Part shown: positions 18,798 through 28,157 of the stretch, piece after piece
Layout of the letters: each line of letters opens with the position of its first letter
Numbering within the stretch: position 1 is the first letter of the stretch
Assembly: GCF_036046055.1 (NCBI RefSeq)
Contig: NZ_CP107939.1
Location: forward strand, 2,170,001 to 2,234,000
Direction: 5' to 3'
DNA length: 64,000 bases
DNA from: Nocardia sp. NBC_00403
GTDB lineage: Bacteria; Actinomycetota; Actinomycetes; Mycobacteriales; Mycobacteriaceae
The notes under the pieces: model-generated
The model's input: the letters and a program-made list of their open reading frames with translations, nothing else
Told to the model about the DNA's origin: nothing
Databases searched by the model: none
Translations under genes and position numbers: made by a program

Positions 18798-19379
18798 ATG
18801 ACGATCGAACCGTCCGGCCACTTGCCGCACGAGATGACCGAGGAGCAGTACCGTCAGCTGCCCGAGGCTATGGCGCGCGAGATCGAGGTTGTGCACGGGC
18901 ATGTGATTGTCTGCGAGTCCCCTGTACCCGAGCACAATCGGGTAGCGCGCAGACTGGCAGGCGCCATGGAGCAGCTGCCGAGCACTGAGCCGTGCATCCG
19001 GGTGGAGACCGATATAGATGTGGTGTTGTGGCGAGTGCCGAAGTTTACGTTCCGTCGGCCCGATGTGACGGTGTACCGGTGCTTGCCCGAACGCGGCGCG
19101 AAGCCGGAGGCCGGCGATGCGTTGATCGTGGTCGAGGTTTCGTCTCCGTCCACCGCGGCCGAAGACTTGCTGGACAAGAAGGCTCAATATGCCCGGGCCG
19201 GCATTCCGCTATACCTGGTCGTCGCACTCGACACCAAGTACGACATCGAAGAGGTCCGCGAGTTCAGGCTCGACGCCCATGCCGCCGAGTATCGGCTGCA
19301 TCGGCTGCATCGCGATGGATTCCTGCAGCTCGAGCATGTCGTGCTCGGCGAGATCAGCTTCGCGGACCTCGTTCGATAG
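18798..19379 (+). CDS. Uma2 family protein (PD-(D/E)xK nuclease fold)
   Basis: A protein of 193 residues. It shows the Uma2 (DUF820) pattern: MTEEQYRQLPE near the N-terminus, then RRPDVTVY, LIVVEVSSPS and DLLDKKAQYARAGIPLYLVV, giving the D...ExS...K layout of the restriction-endonuclease fold. The family is common and its biological role is not settled. It stands alone on the plus strand beside the right inverted repeat. Confidence 0.88.
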   Translation: MTIEPSGHLPHEMTEEQYRQLPEAMAREIEVVHGHVIVCESPVPEHNRVARRLAGAMEQLPSTEPCIRVETDIDVVLWRVPKFTFRRPDVTVYRCLPERGAKPEAGDALIVVEVSSPSTAAEDLLDKKAQYARAGIPLYLVVALDTKYDIEEVREFRLDAHAAEYRLHRLHRDGFLQLEHVVLGEISFADLVR

Positions 19380-19401
19380 TCAGCGAGATTCCTGTCGAGA
19401 G

Positions 19402-19800
19402 CTACTCGGCCACCGACCTGGCGACTGGTTCTCGACGGGTGCCGCCGCGCAGCCCGATCGACATGATGTCGGAGGGTTGGTCGAGTTCGATGCGGTGCCA
19501 ACGGCCGCGTGGCACAACGTAAGCCGTGCCGGAGGTCAGGTGGACCATGGTCTCGTCGTCGCCGGGGTGTTCCGGTCGCAGGTACAGGCGCATCGCGCCG
19601 GATAGGCAGCACACCGCCTCTTCGGAGGATGGGTGGACTTCCCAGTGGTCGGCGTGCACATCGGCGTTGGTCTCGACATGGAATGTGGCGAGCTGCCAGC
19701 CGTCGGAGCCGGTGCTCATTCGACGTTCGCCCGCACGGACATTGCCGTCGGGGCGAAAGTGCAGGCCGCTGTCGAACAGGTCGATCGGTGTCTGGCTCAT
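19402..19800 (-). CDS. Cupin-domain protein
   Basis: A protein of 132 residues with a single conserved beta-barrel: HADHWEVHPSSEEAVCCLSG forms cupin motif 1 (His, His, Glu) and GTAYVVPRGRWHRIEL forms motif 2. Such small cupins bind a metal and act on or sense small molecules; the substrate is unknown. The ATG follows GGAAGGAAACCC. It lies 22 bp after the MFS gene on the same strand, so the two are co-transcribed. The motif histidines appear intact. Confidence 0.82.
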   Translation of the reverse strand: MSQTPIDLFDSGLHFRPDGNVRAGERRMSTGSDGWQLATFHVETNADVHADHWEVHPSSEEAVCCLSGAMRLYLRPEHPGDDETMVHLTSGTAYVVPRGRWHRIELDQPSDIMSIGLRGGTRREPVARSVAE

Positions 19801-19822
19801 GGGTTTCCTTCCTCGGGTACTG

Positions 19823-21268
19823 CTATGGACGTGCGGGGGAGAGTTCCTCGTGCAGAGGCGCTTTCGGGGCGGCCGTCGAGTCGCGGCGGGCGGCGGGCAG
19901 GACCACGGCGGCGACCAGGGCGGCGGTGCCGAACACGAGTGCCGCGATGCCGAGAGCGAGCGCGTAGCCGTCGTTGAGTCCGGCGGGATCGACGTGGGCA
20001 CGGGAGCGGCTCGCGGCGATGGTGGCGAGTGCGGCGACGCCGACGCTGCCGCCGAGTTGTCGTGCGCTGTTGAATACGCCCGATGCCATGCCCGCTTCTG
20101 GTCCCGCGACGCCCATGGTCGCCGCGGCGGCGACCGGAGCCAGGCACAGTCCGAGGCCGAAGCCGCCGACCAGCGAGGGGCCGAGCACGTCGGTGACGAA
20201 GCTGCCATCGGGACTGATCAGCGCGAACCAGCCGATGCCCGCGGCAGTGAGCAGGCCGCCGCCGATGAGTGCGGTCCTGGGTGAGCGTCGCGCGCCGACC
20301 CGGGTGGCGACCACCGTGCCGATGATCACGGTCAGCGAGAACGGCAGAAAGGCCGCGCCGGTCGCGCCCGCGCTCATCCCCAACACCTGCTGCATATACA
20401 GCGACACCAGGTAGAAAGCGGAGAATTGTCCTGCGGCAGCGAGGAATACGAAAAGGTTCGCGCCGGTGACCCAGCGGCTGCGGAACAGTCCGAGGCGAAC
20501 AAGGGGAGTGGCGACCCGCGCCTCCACGGCAAGGAAGCAGGCCAGCACGACGACGCTCGCGGTCAGCGTGGCAATCGTGACACCCGAGGTCCAGCCGTAG
20601 TGATCGGTGCGCACCACGCCGATCACCAGCAGGCCGATGCCCACGGTCGCGAGCACCGCGCCGAGCGCATCGAGGCGACCTGCGGCGTGGTCGCGACGAT
20701 CGGCTGCCACGCCCGCCGCCACCGCCGCGAGCGCGATCGCGACGATCGGGATATTGATCAGCATTACCCAGCGCCAGTTCGCGTACTCGGTCAGCAGCCC
20801 GCCGACCAGCACGCCCATCGCGCCGCCCGCGGCATTCACCGCACTCCACACGCCGAGCGCCCGCATTCGGGCGGGTCCTTCGGTGAAGGTGGTGGTCAGG
20901 GTGGCAAGCGCGGCGGGCGCAACGGCCGCCGCCGCCATACCCTGCACGGCGCGTGCGGCCACCAGCTGCCACGGTGCCTGTGCGAAACCTCCTGCCATCG
21001 AGGCGATTCCGAAGACGACCAGCCCGGCGGCGAACAACCTTCGCCGTCCGAACAGATCGCAGGCTTTGCCGCCGAGCAGTAGAAACCCGCCGAAGGTCAG
21101 CGCGTAGATGTGCACCACCCAGGCCAGCTCGAGCGGCGCGAATCCCAGATCGGCGCGGATTGCGGGTAGCGCGACATTCACGACCGCCATGTCGAGGGCC
21201 ACCATGAACTGCGCGACGGCCACGGCCGCCAAGGCGACTCCCGGCCGCCCACTCAAGTTTTTATACAC
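19823..21268 (-). CDS. MFS drug-exporter-type transporter
   Basis: A protein of 481 residues with 12-14 hydrophobic segments; MVALDMAVVNVALPAIRADL in TM1 and GGKACDLFGRRR between TM2 and TM3 mark the DHA2/EmrB-like group. The GTG at 21268 lies inside the palindromic operator and has no ribosome site, so the message may be leaderless, or the start may be the TTG 12 bases on. The divergent TetR gene presumably represses it. The efflux substrate is unknown. Confidence 0.85.
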   Translation of the reverse strand: MYKNLSGRPGVALAAVAVAQFMVALDMAVVNVALPAIRADLGFAPLELAWVVHIYALTFGGFLLLGGKACDLFGRRRLFAAGLVVFGIASMAGGFAQAPWQLVAARAVQGMAAAAVAPAALATLTTTFTEGPARMRALGVWSAVNAAGGAMGVLVGGLLTEYANWRWVMLINIPIVAIALAAVAAGVAADRRDHAAGRLDALGAVLATVGIGLLVIGVVRTDHYGWTSGVTIATLTASVVVLACFLAVEARVATPLVRLGLFRSRWVTGANLFVFLAAAGQFSAFYLVSLYMQQVLGMSAGATGAAFLPFSLTVIIGTVVATRVGARRSPRTALIGGGLLTAAGIGWFALISPDGSFVTDVLGPSLVGGFGLGLCLAPVAAAATMGVAGPEAGMASGVFNSARQLGGSVGVAALATIAASRSRAHVDPAGLNDGYALALGIAALVFGTAALVAAVVLPAARRDSTAAPKAPLHEELSPARP

Positions 21269-21279
21269 GTATAAAAACT
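21256..21279. promoter_or_regulatory. Palindromic TetR-type operator
   Basis: Two perfect 11-base arms, AGTTTTTATAC and GTATAAAAACT, are separated by 2 bases. The AT-rich palindrome stands out in high-GC DNA and covers the MFS start codon, 47 bp before the divergent TetR gene. It is the likely binding site of that regulator and could also contain a -10 element. Confidence 0.8.
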
Positions 21280-21325
21280 AACCGCAGAGCGGCCCCGTGT
21301 CCACACATCCGTTCGGCGATGGGCG

Positions 21326-22048
21326 ATGATGGACCTCATGCCGAACCCGTCGCCGCAGCACAACCGCACCGGAAGGCCCCCGCGCATCTCCCTGCTGGAG
21401 ATCCTCGCCGCGGCCCATGCGGTCATCGATGCCGATGGCGTCGAGAAGCTGACGATGCGTCGTCTCGCCACGGAACTCGCCTGCACCCCGATGGCGCTCT
21501 ACCACCACGTGCACGACAAGGAAGACCTACTGCGGCTACTGCTGAACGACTACGCCGACCAGGTGGTCTGGCCGGCACTGCCGGATGCGCCACGCGAGCG
21601 AATCCTGGTCGCCGCCAACGCAATGCACGAGGTGCTCGCCGCACGCTCATGGATCGTCGAGGTCCTCGTCTCCGACGACCTCTTCGGCGTCTCGGCACTC
21701 TGGATCAACGAAACCATCATCGATGCCGCCATCGCGAGCGGCCTCGGTCCCGATCGGGCCGTGCAGGCCTACCGCGTGATCTGGCACTACACCGCGGGCG
21801 ACCTCATAGTTCGCGCCAAATCCGAGCGCCGAGCCGCCGAAAACCGTCCCACCTACCGCGAATCGGTCTTCGCCGACCTCGACCCCGACACCCTGCCCCG
21901 CCTATCGGCTCTCGGTCCGCGCTGGGTCGAGCTCACTGCGGTGGACACTTACGAATACGGCCTGCGGGCTTTGGTCGACGGTCTGCTCGCAGGCAGCGAA
22001 AGCCGGCAGCCCGGCGTGCTGCCGGGCTGCTCGTCGGACGCTGGATAA
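21326..22048 (+). CDS. TetR/AcrR family transcriptional regulator
   Basis: A protein of 240 residues. The N-terminal helix-turn-helix is LTMRRLATELACTPMALYHH followed by VHDKEDLL, the typical TetR fold at about residues 20-70. The C-terminal ligand-binding part (LAARSWIVEVL, VQAYRVIWHYTAGDLI) resembles TetR_C domains of efflux repressors. Starts at 21326 or 21338 are both possible. It diverges from the MFS-cupin operon across the palindrome at 21256-21279 and probably represses it. A 10-bp stem with 5-base loop (22006-22030) lies within the last codons and may help end transcription. Confidence 0.88.
   Translation: MMDLMPNPSPQHNRTGRPPRISLLEILAAAHAVIDADGVEKLTMRRLATELACTPMALYHHVHDKEDLLRLLLNDYADQVVWPALPDAPRERILVAANAMHEVLAARSWIVEVLVSDDLFGVSALWINETIIDAAIASGLGPDRAVQAYRVIWHYTAGDLIVRAKSERRAAENRPTYRESVFADLDPDTLPRLSALGPRWVELTAVDTYEYGLRALVDGLLAGSESRQPGVLPGCSSDAG
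22006..22030. terminator. Stem-loop at the end of the TetR gene
   Basis: GCAGCCCGGC and GCCGGGCTGC form a perfect 10-bp stem around GTGCT, inside the last codons of the TetR gene and just before the convergent M13 peptidase stop. There is no T-run, so terminator function is a guess. Confidence 0.45.
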
Positions 22049-22063
22049 CCAACCTCGAAGCGC

Positions 22064-24097
22064 TCAGAAACTGACGCGCTGGTTCTCCGGCATGAACAAC
22101 TTGTCGCCTTCCTTCACCTCGAAGGTCTTATAGAACTCGGCGAGGTTGCGCATCACCTGGTTGCAGCGGAATTCGTTGGGGGAGTGGGTGTCCTGCAGTT
22201 GACTGATGGTGGCTTCCTCGGTCTGCTTCTCGCGCCAGCTGCGGGCATGGGAGAAGAACATCTGCTGGAAGTCCGGCTCTTTGCCTTCCCGCTTCGCCGC
22301 GATGCGGTAGGCCTCCAGCGCGATCTGGAGCCCACGCAGATCGGCGAGGTTCTCGCCGACCGTGAGCGCGCCGTCGACGTGGTATTTGGGGTCGAGGCCC
22401 TCCGGGACAAGCGGGTTGTACTGGTCGATCAACTGCTTGGTCTTGGCTTCGAACGCGGCGAGATCCTCGGGGGTCCACCAGTCGCGCCGGTTGCCGTCGG
22501 CGTCGTACTTGGCGCCCTGATCGTCGAAGCCGTGCCCGATCTCGTGGCCGATGGTGGCCCCGACCGCACCGTAATTGACCGCTGCGGTGGCGTCCTTGTC
22601 GAAGAACGGCGGCTGCAAATAGGCGGCAGGGAAGGTGATCTGGTTATTGGTCGGGGAGTAATAGGCGTTCACCGTCTGCGGCGACATACCCCATTCGGCT
22701 TTGTCGACGGGGGTGCCGAGCCGGTTGAAGGCCTTCTTGGACTCGAAAGCATTGACCGCGCGCAGGGATTCGATCAACTTGCCCCTGGTGATCTTCAAGT
22801 CGGAGTAGTCGTCCCACTTGTCCGGGTAGCCGATCCTGGCCTCGATCTTGTCGAGCTTGACGATGGACGCTTCCCTGGTCGGCTGCGACATCCAGGTGGA
22901 ATGGGTGAAGTTATCCTTGTACGCGGCCATGAGGTCGGCGACCATTTCCTTGGCGCGATCCTTGGCCTCCGGCGGAAAGTGCTCGGCGACATACAGTTTC
23001 CCGAGCTGGTCGCCGAGATTGTCGTCCACGACGCCGACCGCCGACTTCCACAGCTCCGGGCGTTCGTCGAGCCCGCTCAGCACCCTGCCGACGAAATCGA
23101 AGCGCGCATCCGCGATGGCCTTGGGCAGGAAGCGGGCGAAATTCGCCGTCACGCTCGTGCGCAGGTACTCCCGCCAGACAGCGATATCGACGTCGGCCCA
23201 CAACTGCGCCATCCCCGTCACGAACGACGGCTGGGAAACCACGATCTTGTCGAACAGCTGGCGCGACCGGTCGGTATTGCCCGCCATCCAGGGCTCCCAG
23301 TCGAATTGCGGTCCGAGCGCGGTCAGCTCCGACCAGCTCATCAGGTTGTAGGTGGCGTCGGTGTTCCGATTGCGCACGCTGTCCCAATGCGCGGCCGCGA
23401 TCTTGGTTTCCAGGTCGACCACCCGCTGCGCCAGGCCGATCGGATCGGCGAAGCCCGCGGCCGCGGCCATCTTTTCCACGTAGGTCTTGTAGCCCGCGAG
23501 CTGCGTCGTGTACTCGGGTTTGCGGTAGTACTGCTCGCCGAGGCCGAGGCCGGACTGGCTGATGGTCGGGATGTAGGCGTTCGAGTTCTTGCGATCAATG
23601 CCGATACCGATGCCGATCAGACCCGAGATGGGCAGTTCGGCCATCACCTTGGCCAGGTCCGGCTTGGTCGCGGCGCCGTCGATCTTGGCGTACAGATCGG
23701 CCAGCGGGGTCATCCCGAGCCGTTCGATCGTGTCGAGATCGAGGCGCGCGTCGTAGAGGTCGCGAATCTGCTGCGCCTCCGAGCCCGCCTTCGGATCGTT
23801 GATGCCTTCGATGATCGCCCGCAACTGGTCCAGCGTGCGGTCGGAAGCCTCGCTGATCGCACCGACGGCGGCCTTGTCCGGCGGCAGCTGGTACTCCCGC
23901 AGCCACTTGCCGTTGACGTGCCGGTACAGATCGTCCTGCGGCCGGATAGCGCCATCGGCGCCACCCAGATCGACACCGGTGAGCTGCACGTTGTCGTTCT
24001 TCGAGCACGAAGCCAACGCGATGGCGGCCGGTACGACCCCCAGCGCGACCAGGAAGGCACGACGATCCAGCTGGCCGGGACGACCGTTTGATGTCAC
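22064..24097 (-). CDS. M13 family zinc metallopeptidase lipoprotein
   Basis: A protein of 677 residues. The N-terminus has DRRAFLVALG and the lipobox ALASC (Cys about 30), suggesting export (possibly Tat) and lipidation. The M13 (neprilysin/Zmp1) hallmarks are present: NAYYSPTNNQITFPAA, then HEIGHGFDDQG as the zinc HExxH, and the downstream ENLADLRG third-ligand motif. The GTG start follows GAGAGGA. The C-terminal RVW of classical family members is RVSF. The length is normal for M13. It lies 96 bp after a tandem paralogue. Confidence 0.93.
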   Translation of the reverse strand: MTSNGRPGQLDRRAFLVALGVVPAAIALASCSKNDNVQLTGVDLGGADGAIRPQDDLYRHVNGKWLREYQLPPDKAAVGAISEASDRTLDQLRAIIEGINDPKAGSEAQQIRDLYDARLDLDTIERLGMTPLADLYAKIDGAATKPDLAKVMAELPISGLIGIGIGIDRKNSNAYIPTISQSGLGLGEQYYRKPEYTTQLAGYKTYVEKMAAAAGFADPIGLAQRVVDLETKIAAAHWDSVRNRNTDATYNLMSWSELTALGPQFDWEPWMAGNTDRSRQLFDKIVVSQPSFVTGMAQLWADVDIAVWREYLRTSVTANFARFLPKAIADARFDFVGRVLSGLDERPELWKSAVGVVDDNLGDQLGKLYVAEHFPPEAKDRAKEMVADLMAAYKDNFTHSTWMSQPTREASIVKLDKIEARIGYPDKWDDYSDLKITRGKLIESLRAVNAFESKKAFNRLGTPVDKAEWGMSPQTVNAYYSPTNNQITFPAAYLQPPFFDKDATAAVNYGAVGATIGHEIGHGFDDQGAKYDADGNRRDWWTPEDLAAFEAKTKQLIDQYNPLVPEGLDPKYHVDGALTVGENLADLRGLQIALEAYRIAAKREGKEPDFQQMFFSHARSWREKQTEEATISQLQDTHSPNEFRCNQVMRNLAEFYKTFEVKEGDKLFMPENQRVSF

Positions 24098-24192
24098 GAG
24101 GATTCCTCTCCCGATGCGGTGTCCCGCATCCTCGTCAGGCGCGATATTGCTTGCCCGAGGCTACCTGTCTCCGGTGGCGCGGGCCCGGCGTA

Positions 24193-26238
24193 TCAGAGCG
24201 TGACCCGCTGGTCCTCGGGCAGGAACAGCCGGTCGGCGGCGGTGACGCCGAAGGTGCGGTAGAACTCGGCGATATTGCGGATCACCTGATTGCATCGGAA
24301 CTCATTGGGGGCGTGGACGTCCATGGCCAGGCGCAGCTCCTGCCGCTGCTCGGTCGACTTGTCCCGCCAGATGCGCGCCCAGGAAAGGAACAGCGTCGGG
24401 TAGTCGGGTTCGCCGGTGCCGTCGTGCTGTCCCGCGATCCGCAGGGCCGCCAGCGCGATGCTCAGCCCCCGCAGATCGGCGAGGTTCTCGCCGACGGTGA
24501 GTGCGCCGTCGACGTGCTTTTCCGGATCGAGGCCGACGGGAACGAGCGCGTTGTACTGCGCGATGAGCTGCGCGGTCTTGGCGTCGAACGCGGCCCGATC
24601 CGCCGGGGTCCACCAGTCGCGCAGGTTGCCGTCGGCGTCGTATTCCGATCCTTGGTCGTCGAAGCCGTGACCGATTTCGTGACCGATGATCGCGCCGATC
24701 GCGCCGTAGTTGACCGCAGCCTGAGCATCCTTGTCGAAGAACGGTGGCTGCAGAATGGCCGCGGGGAACGAAATCTCATTGGCGCTCGGGTCGTACATGG
24801 CGTTCACCGTCTGCGGCGATATGGCCCATTCGGACCTGTCGACCGGTGTGCCGAGTCGCGCGAACATCCGCTTGCGCTCGAAAGTTTCTGCCGCGCGTAG
24901 GGATTCGATCAGTTTGCCCCTGGTGATGTGCAGTCCGGAGTAGTCGATCCAGGTGTCCGGGTAGCCGATCTTCGCGACGATCTTGTCGAGTTTGGCGATC
25001 GACGCAGCCCTGGTCGGCGGCGACATCCACGACGAGTTGGTGAAGTTGTCCCGATAGGCGGCCATGAGATCGGCGACGAGCGCCTGTGCCTGTTCCTTGG
25101 CGATCGGCGGAAAGTACTTGCCGACATAGAGTTTCCCGAGCGGCTGGCCGAGCGTGTCGTCGACGGTGTCGATGCCGTCCTTCCACGGCTCTTGACGCTG
25201 TTGCTGGCCTTGCAACGCCTTGCCGATGAATTCGAAGGCGGCAGCGGAGATGACTTCGGGTAGTTCGGCCGCGAATTTCTTTACCACGGCCGTGCGCAAG
25301 TATTCCCGCCAGCTCGCGATGTCGACCTCGGCCCAGAGTTGCCCTGCCGCTGTGACGAAAGACGGCTGCCCCACCACCACCTTGTCGAACAGCCCCCTGG
25401 GCCGGTCGGTACTACCCGCCAGCCACGGTTCCCAGTCGAATTGTGGTGCGAGCGAAGTCAATTCGGTCCAGCCGAGCAGGTTGTAGGTGGCGTCGGGATT
25501 GCGCAGCCGAACGTCGTCCCAATACCCGGCGGCAATCCTCGTCTCCAGCGCGAGCACGCGCTGTGCCGTGCCCGACGGATCGAGGAAGTCCGCACCGGCG
25601 GCGATGCGCTCCAGATAGGTTCGGTAGGCCGCCAGCTGCTCGGCGTATTCGGGCTTCCGGTAGTACTGCTCGCCCATGGTCGGATCTATGCCGGATTGGC
25701 CGATCATGGCGATGTAGTCGCCGGAGTTCTTCTGGTCGACCGCGACCCCGAGCCCGATCAGGCCGCCGACCGGCAGCGTGCCCATCACCCGGGCGAGGTC
25801 TGCCTTGGTCTCGGCGCCGTCGATCGCGGCGAACAGGTCGGCAAGCGGAGTGCTGCCCAGTCGCTCGATCTCGTCGAGATCGAGCCTGGCATCGTAGAGA
25901 TCGCGGATCTGCTGTTCGGTCGACCCCGGCTTCGGGTCGCGAATGCTGTCGACGATGTCGCGCAACTGTTGCTGAACACGGTCGCGGACCTCGTTGAACG
26001 AGGTATACGAGGGCCGGTCCGCCGGCAGCTGATAATCGCGCAGCCAAGTCCCGTTGACGTGCCGGTATAGATCGTCTTGCGGACGAATCGCCTGGTCGGC
26101 ACCGCTCATGTCGACCCCGGTCGGCGGCGTCGCCGCATCCTTGGAGCAGGACGCCAGAACCGTGGTGGCGGGAATCACTCCGAGTGCGATCAGGAAAGCT
26201 CGACGATCGAATCGAAACGGACCGGCAGACGAACTCAA
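24193..26238 (-). CDS. M13 family zinc metallopeptidase lipoprotein, paralogue
   Basis: A protein of 681 residues. The frame is open to 26574, but the TTG at 26238 is chosen: GGAAGAGGGG lies 4 bases upstream and the N-terminus then matches the neighbour (SSSAGPFRFDRRAFLIALG; lipobox VLASC). Zinc motif HEIGHGFDDQG and ENLADLRG are intact; the NAYY motif is NAMYDPSANEISFPAA. The products of this gene and 22064-24097 are collinear throughout, a clear tandem duplication. The substrate (secreted peptides or host proteins) is unknown. It is divergent from the ribosomal operon. Confidence 0.92.
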   Translation of the reverse strand: MSSSAGPFRFDRRAFLIALGVIPATTVLASCSKDAATPPTGVDMSGADQAIRPQDDLYRHVNGTWLRDYQLPADRPSYTSFNEVRDRVQQQLRDIVDSIRDPKPGSTEQQIRDLYDARLDLDEIERLGSTPLADLFAAIDGAETKADLARVMGTLPVGGLIGLGVAVDQKNSGDYIAMIGQSGIDPTMGEQYYRKPEYAEQLAAYRTYLERIAAGADFLDPSGTAQRVLALETRIAAGYWDDVRLRNPDATYNLLGWTELTSLAPQFDWEPWLAGSTDRPRGLFDKVVVGQPSFVTAAGQLWAEVDIASWREYLRTAVVKKFAAELPEVISAAAFEFIGKALQGQQQRQEPWKDGIDTVDDTLGQPLGKLYVGKYFPPIAKEQAQALVADLMAAYRDNFTNSSWMSPPTRAASIAKLDKIVAKIGYPDTWIDYSGLHITRGKLIESLRAAETFERKRMFARLGTPVDRSEWAISPQTVNAMYDPSANEISFPAAILQPPFFDKDAQAAVNYGAIGAIIGHEIGHGFDDQGSEYDADGNLRDWWTPADRAAFDAKTAQLIAQYNALVPVGLDPEKHVDGALTVGENLADLRGLSIALAALRIAGQHDGTGEPDYPTLFLSWARIWRDKSTEQRQELRLAMDVHAPNEFRCNQVIRNIAEFYRTFGVTAADRLFLPEDQRVTL

Positions 26239-26584
26239 GAAACCCCTCTTCCAGCGGCGATATCGAATACTGGTGGCATTTTTGGCGATCATGCCCTGGA
26301 CCGAGGGTAGTAACGAGAAGGCTCGCTGGCACTGATCGGCAGGGGTTTCACAGCTGAATGTCAGGGTTGCCGAAATGGACCCGATTTTGGGATGACCAGC
26401 GGATTCCCCTACACTGAACCGGTTGCCTGCGGGAGCTATGCCCGCAATCCGGCCGTGAACCCCCAGTGGTTGGGTCATCGAGATCCGCATAACCGCTGGC
26501 AGGCGCGCGTTCGGGTGGCAGCAGGACCATGCCCGTCGGGTCGGCAATCCGGCGTGCGTATACATCCAGGTCAAGGAGGCTGAA
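26239..26584 (+). promoter_or_regulatory. Intergenic region with rplN-operon promoter
   Basis: The 346-bp gap before rplN contains TTGGGA (26387-26392), a 17-base spacer and TACACT (26410-26415), a good sigma-A-type promoter about 170 bp before rplN. A short GCGGG/CCCGC hairpin lies in the leader. AAGGAGG is placed 5 bases before the rplN GTG. No other gene is seen. Confidence 0.6.
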
Positions 26585-26953
26585 GTGATTCAGCAGGAGT
26601 CGCGACTGCGCGTCGCCGACAACACGGGTGCGAAGGAAATTCTTTGCATCCGCGTGCTCGGTGGCTCGTCACGTCGCTATGCCGGCATCGGCGACATCAT
26701 CGTCGCCACCGTCAAGGACGCTGTCCCTGGCGGCAACGTCAAGAAGGGCGAGGTCGTCAAGGCCGTCGTCGTGCGCACCGTCAAGGAGCGCCGCCGCCCG
26801 GACGGTTCCTACATCAAGTTCGATGAGAACGCCGCCGTGCTCATCAAGGCGGACAACGACCCGCGTGGCACCCGTATCTTCGGCCCGGTCGGCCGCGAGC
26901 TGCGCGAGAAGAAGTTCATGAAGATCGTTTCGCTGGCCCCGGAGGTGCTCTGA
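26585..26953 (+). CDS. rplN: 50S ribosomal protein L14 (uL14)
   Basis: A protein of 122 residues, the normal length. It begins [19 protein letters not shown], ends [14 protein letters not shown] and contains [14 protein letters not shown], all standard uL14. GTG start with AAGGAGG upstream. It is the first gene of the spc-type operon here. Confidence 0.98.
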   Translation: MIQQESRLRVADNTGAKEILCIRVLGGSSRRYAGIGDIIVATVKDAVPGGNVKKGEVVKAVVVRTVKERRRPDGSYIKFDENAAVLIKADNDPRGTRIFGPVGRELREKKFMKIVSLAPEVL

Positions 26954-26954
26954 C

Positions 26955-27272
26955 ATGAAGGTGCACAAGGGCGACACCGTTCTCGTCATCTCGGGTAAGG
27001 ACAAGGGCGCCAAGGGCAAGGTCATTCAGGCCTACCCGGCGACCGGCAAGATCCTGGTCGAGGGCGTGAACCGGATCAAGAAGCACGTCGCGGACTCCGC
27101 GAACCAGCGTGGCGCCTCCTCCGGTGGCATCGTGACCCAGGAAGCCCCGATCCAGGTCTCGAACGTGATGGTCGTCGATTCCGATGGCAAGCCGACCCGT
27201 GTCGGTTACCGCACCGATGAGGAGAGCGGCAAGCGGGTCCGGATCTCCCGTAAGAACGGGAAGGACATCTGA
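26955..27272 (+). CDS. rplX: 50S ribosomal protein L24 (uL24)
   Basis: A protein of 105 residues with the KOW motif [21 protein letters not shown] at its N-terminus. One base separates it from the rplN stop. It initiates 50S assembly near the exit tunnel; nothing unusual. Confidence 0.98.
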   Translation: MKVHKGDTVLVISGKDKGAKGKVIQAYPATGKILVEGVNRIKKHVADSANQRGASSGGIVTQEAPIQVSNVMVVDSDGKPTRVGYRTDEESGKRVRISRKNGKDI

Positions 27273-27273
27273 C

Positions 27274-27837
27274 ATGACTACCTCTGAGAAGACCCAGCCG
27301 CGCCTGAAGGCGCGCTACCGCGCCGAGATCAAGGACGCGCTGAACGGCGAGTTCGAGTACGCCAACGTGATGCAGATCCCCGGCGTGGTCAAGGTCGTCG
27401 TCAACATGGGTGTCGGTGACGCCGCCCGTGACGCGAAGCTGATCAACGGTGCCATCAAGGATCTGGAACTGATCACCGGTCAGAAGCCCGAGGTCCGCAA
27501 GGCGACCAAGTCGATCGCGCAGTTCAAGCTGCGTGAGGGCATGCCCATCGGTGCGAAGGTCACGCTGCGTGGCGACCGCATGTGGGAGTTCCTCGACCGC
27601 CTGGTCTCCATCGCGCTGCCCCGTATCCGCGACTTCCGCGGCCTGTCGCCGAAGCAGTTCGATGGCAACGGCAACTACACGTTCGGCCTGAGCGAGCAGT
27701 CGATGTTCCACGAGATCGACGTGGACTCCATCGACCGTCCGCGCGGTATGGACATCACTGTCGTGACCACCGCGACGAACAACGAAGAGGGCCGCGCCCT
27801 TCTCAAGCACCTCGGCTTCCCGTTCAAGGAGAACTGA
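27274..27837 (+). CDS. rplE: 50S ribosomal protein L5 (uL5)
   Basis: A protein of 187 residues. The ATG at 27274 begins [20 protein letters not shown]; the longer open frame back to 27184 is inside rplX and is not used. [28 protein letters not shown] and the [10 protein letters not shown] end identify uL5, which binds 5S rRNA. Confidence 0.98.
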   Translation: MTTSEKTQPRLKARYRAEIKDALNGEFEYANVMQIPGVVKVVVNMGVGDAARDAKLINGAIKDLELITGQKPEVRKATKSIAQFKLREGMPIGAKVTLRGDRMWEFLDRLVSIALPRIRDFRGLSPKQFDGNGNYTFGLSEQSMFHEIDVDSIDRPRGMDITVVTTATNNEEGRALLKHLGFPFKEN

Positions 27838-27839
27838 CG

Positions 27840-28025
27840 ATGGCCAAGAAAGCACTGCGTATCAAGGCCGAGGCCAAGCCGAAGTTCGGGGTCCGCGCCT
27901 ACACCCGTTGCCAGCGCTGCGGTCGCCCGCATGCTGTCTACCGCAAGTTCGGTCTGTGCCGTGTCTGCCTTCGCGAGATGGCGCACCGCGGCGAGCTGCC
28001 GGGCGTGCACAAGAGCTCCTGGTAG
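27840..28025 (+). CDS. rpsZ: 30S ribosomal protein S14 type Z (uS14, zinc form)
   Basis: A 61-residue short, zinc-binding S14 with two CxxC pairs (CQRCG and CRVC). It begins [20 protein letters not shown] and ends GVHKSSW. The start is 2 bases after the rplE stop. Actinobacteria usually also have a long zinc-free S14 elsewhere. Confidence 0.98.
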   Translation: MAKKALRIKAEAKPKFGVRAYTRCQRCGRPHAVYRKFGLCRVCLREMAHRGELPGVHKSSW

Positions 28026-28038
28026 CCACCACCAACTT

Positions 28039-28070
28039 CCGTCGTCCCGGCGCAAGCCGGGGCACGACGG
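28039..28070. terminator. Strong hairpin inside the ribosomal operon
   Basis: CCGTCGT-CCCGGC pairs with GCCGGG-ACGACGG around a GCAA loop, with a 2-base bulge, giving a 13-bp stem. It sits in the 132-bp gap between rpsZ and rpsH, the largest gap in this part of the operon. There is no T-run, so it may be an attenuator, a processing site or a dispersed repeat. Confidence 0.6.
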
Positions 28071-28157
28071 GAAACTAACCCCAACTTCGTGATAGGCCCA
28101 CGGGTCCTTCGGGCTCTTGCATGGGAACCGTTGCGAGAAAGGTAAACGGTCAAAAAC

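Noticed and set aside
22184..24091. Plus-strand open frame of 635 codons
   Set aside because: It is the antisense shadow of the M13 metallopeptidase gene with intact zinc motifs.
26239..26574. Longer N-terminus for the second M13 peptidase
   Set aside because: The upstream part has no signal-like sequence; the TTG at 26238 has a good ribosome site and matches the paralogue's N-terminus.
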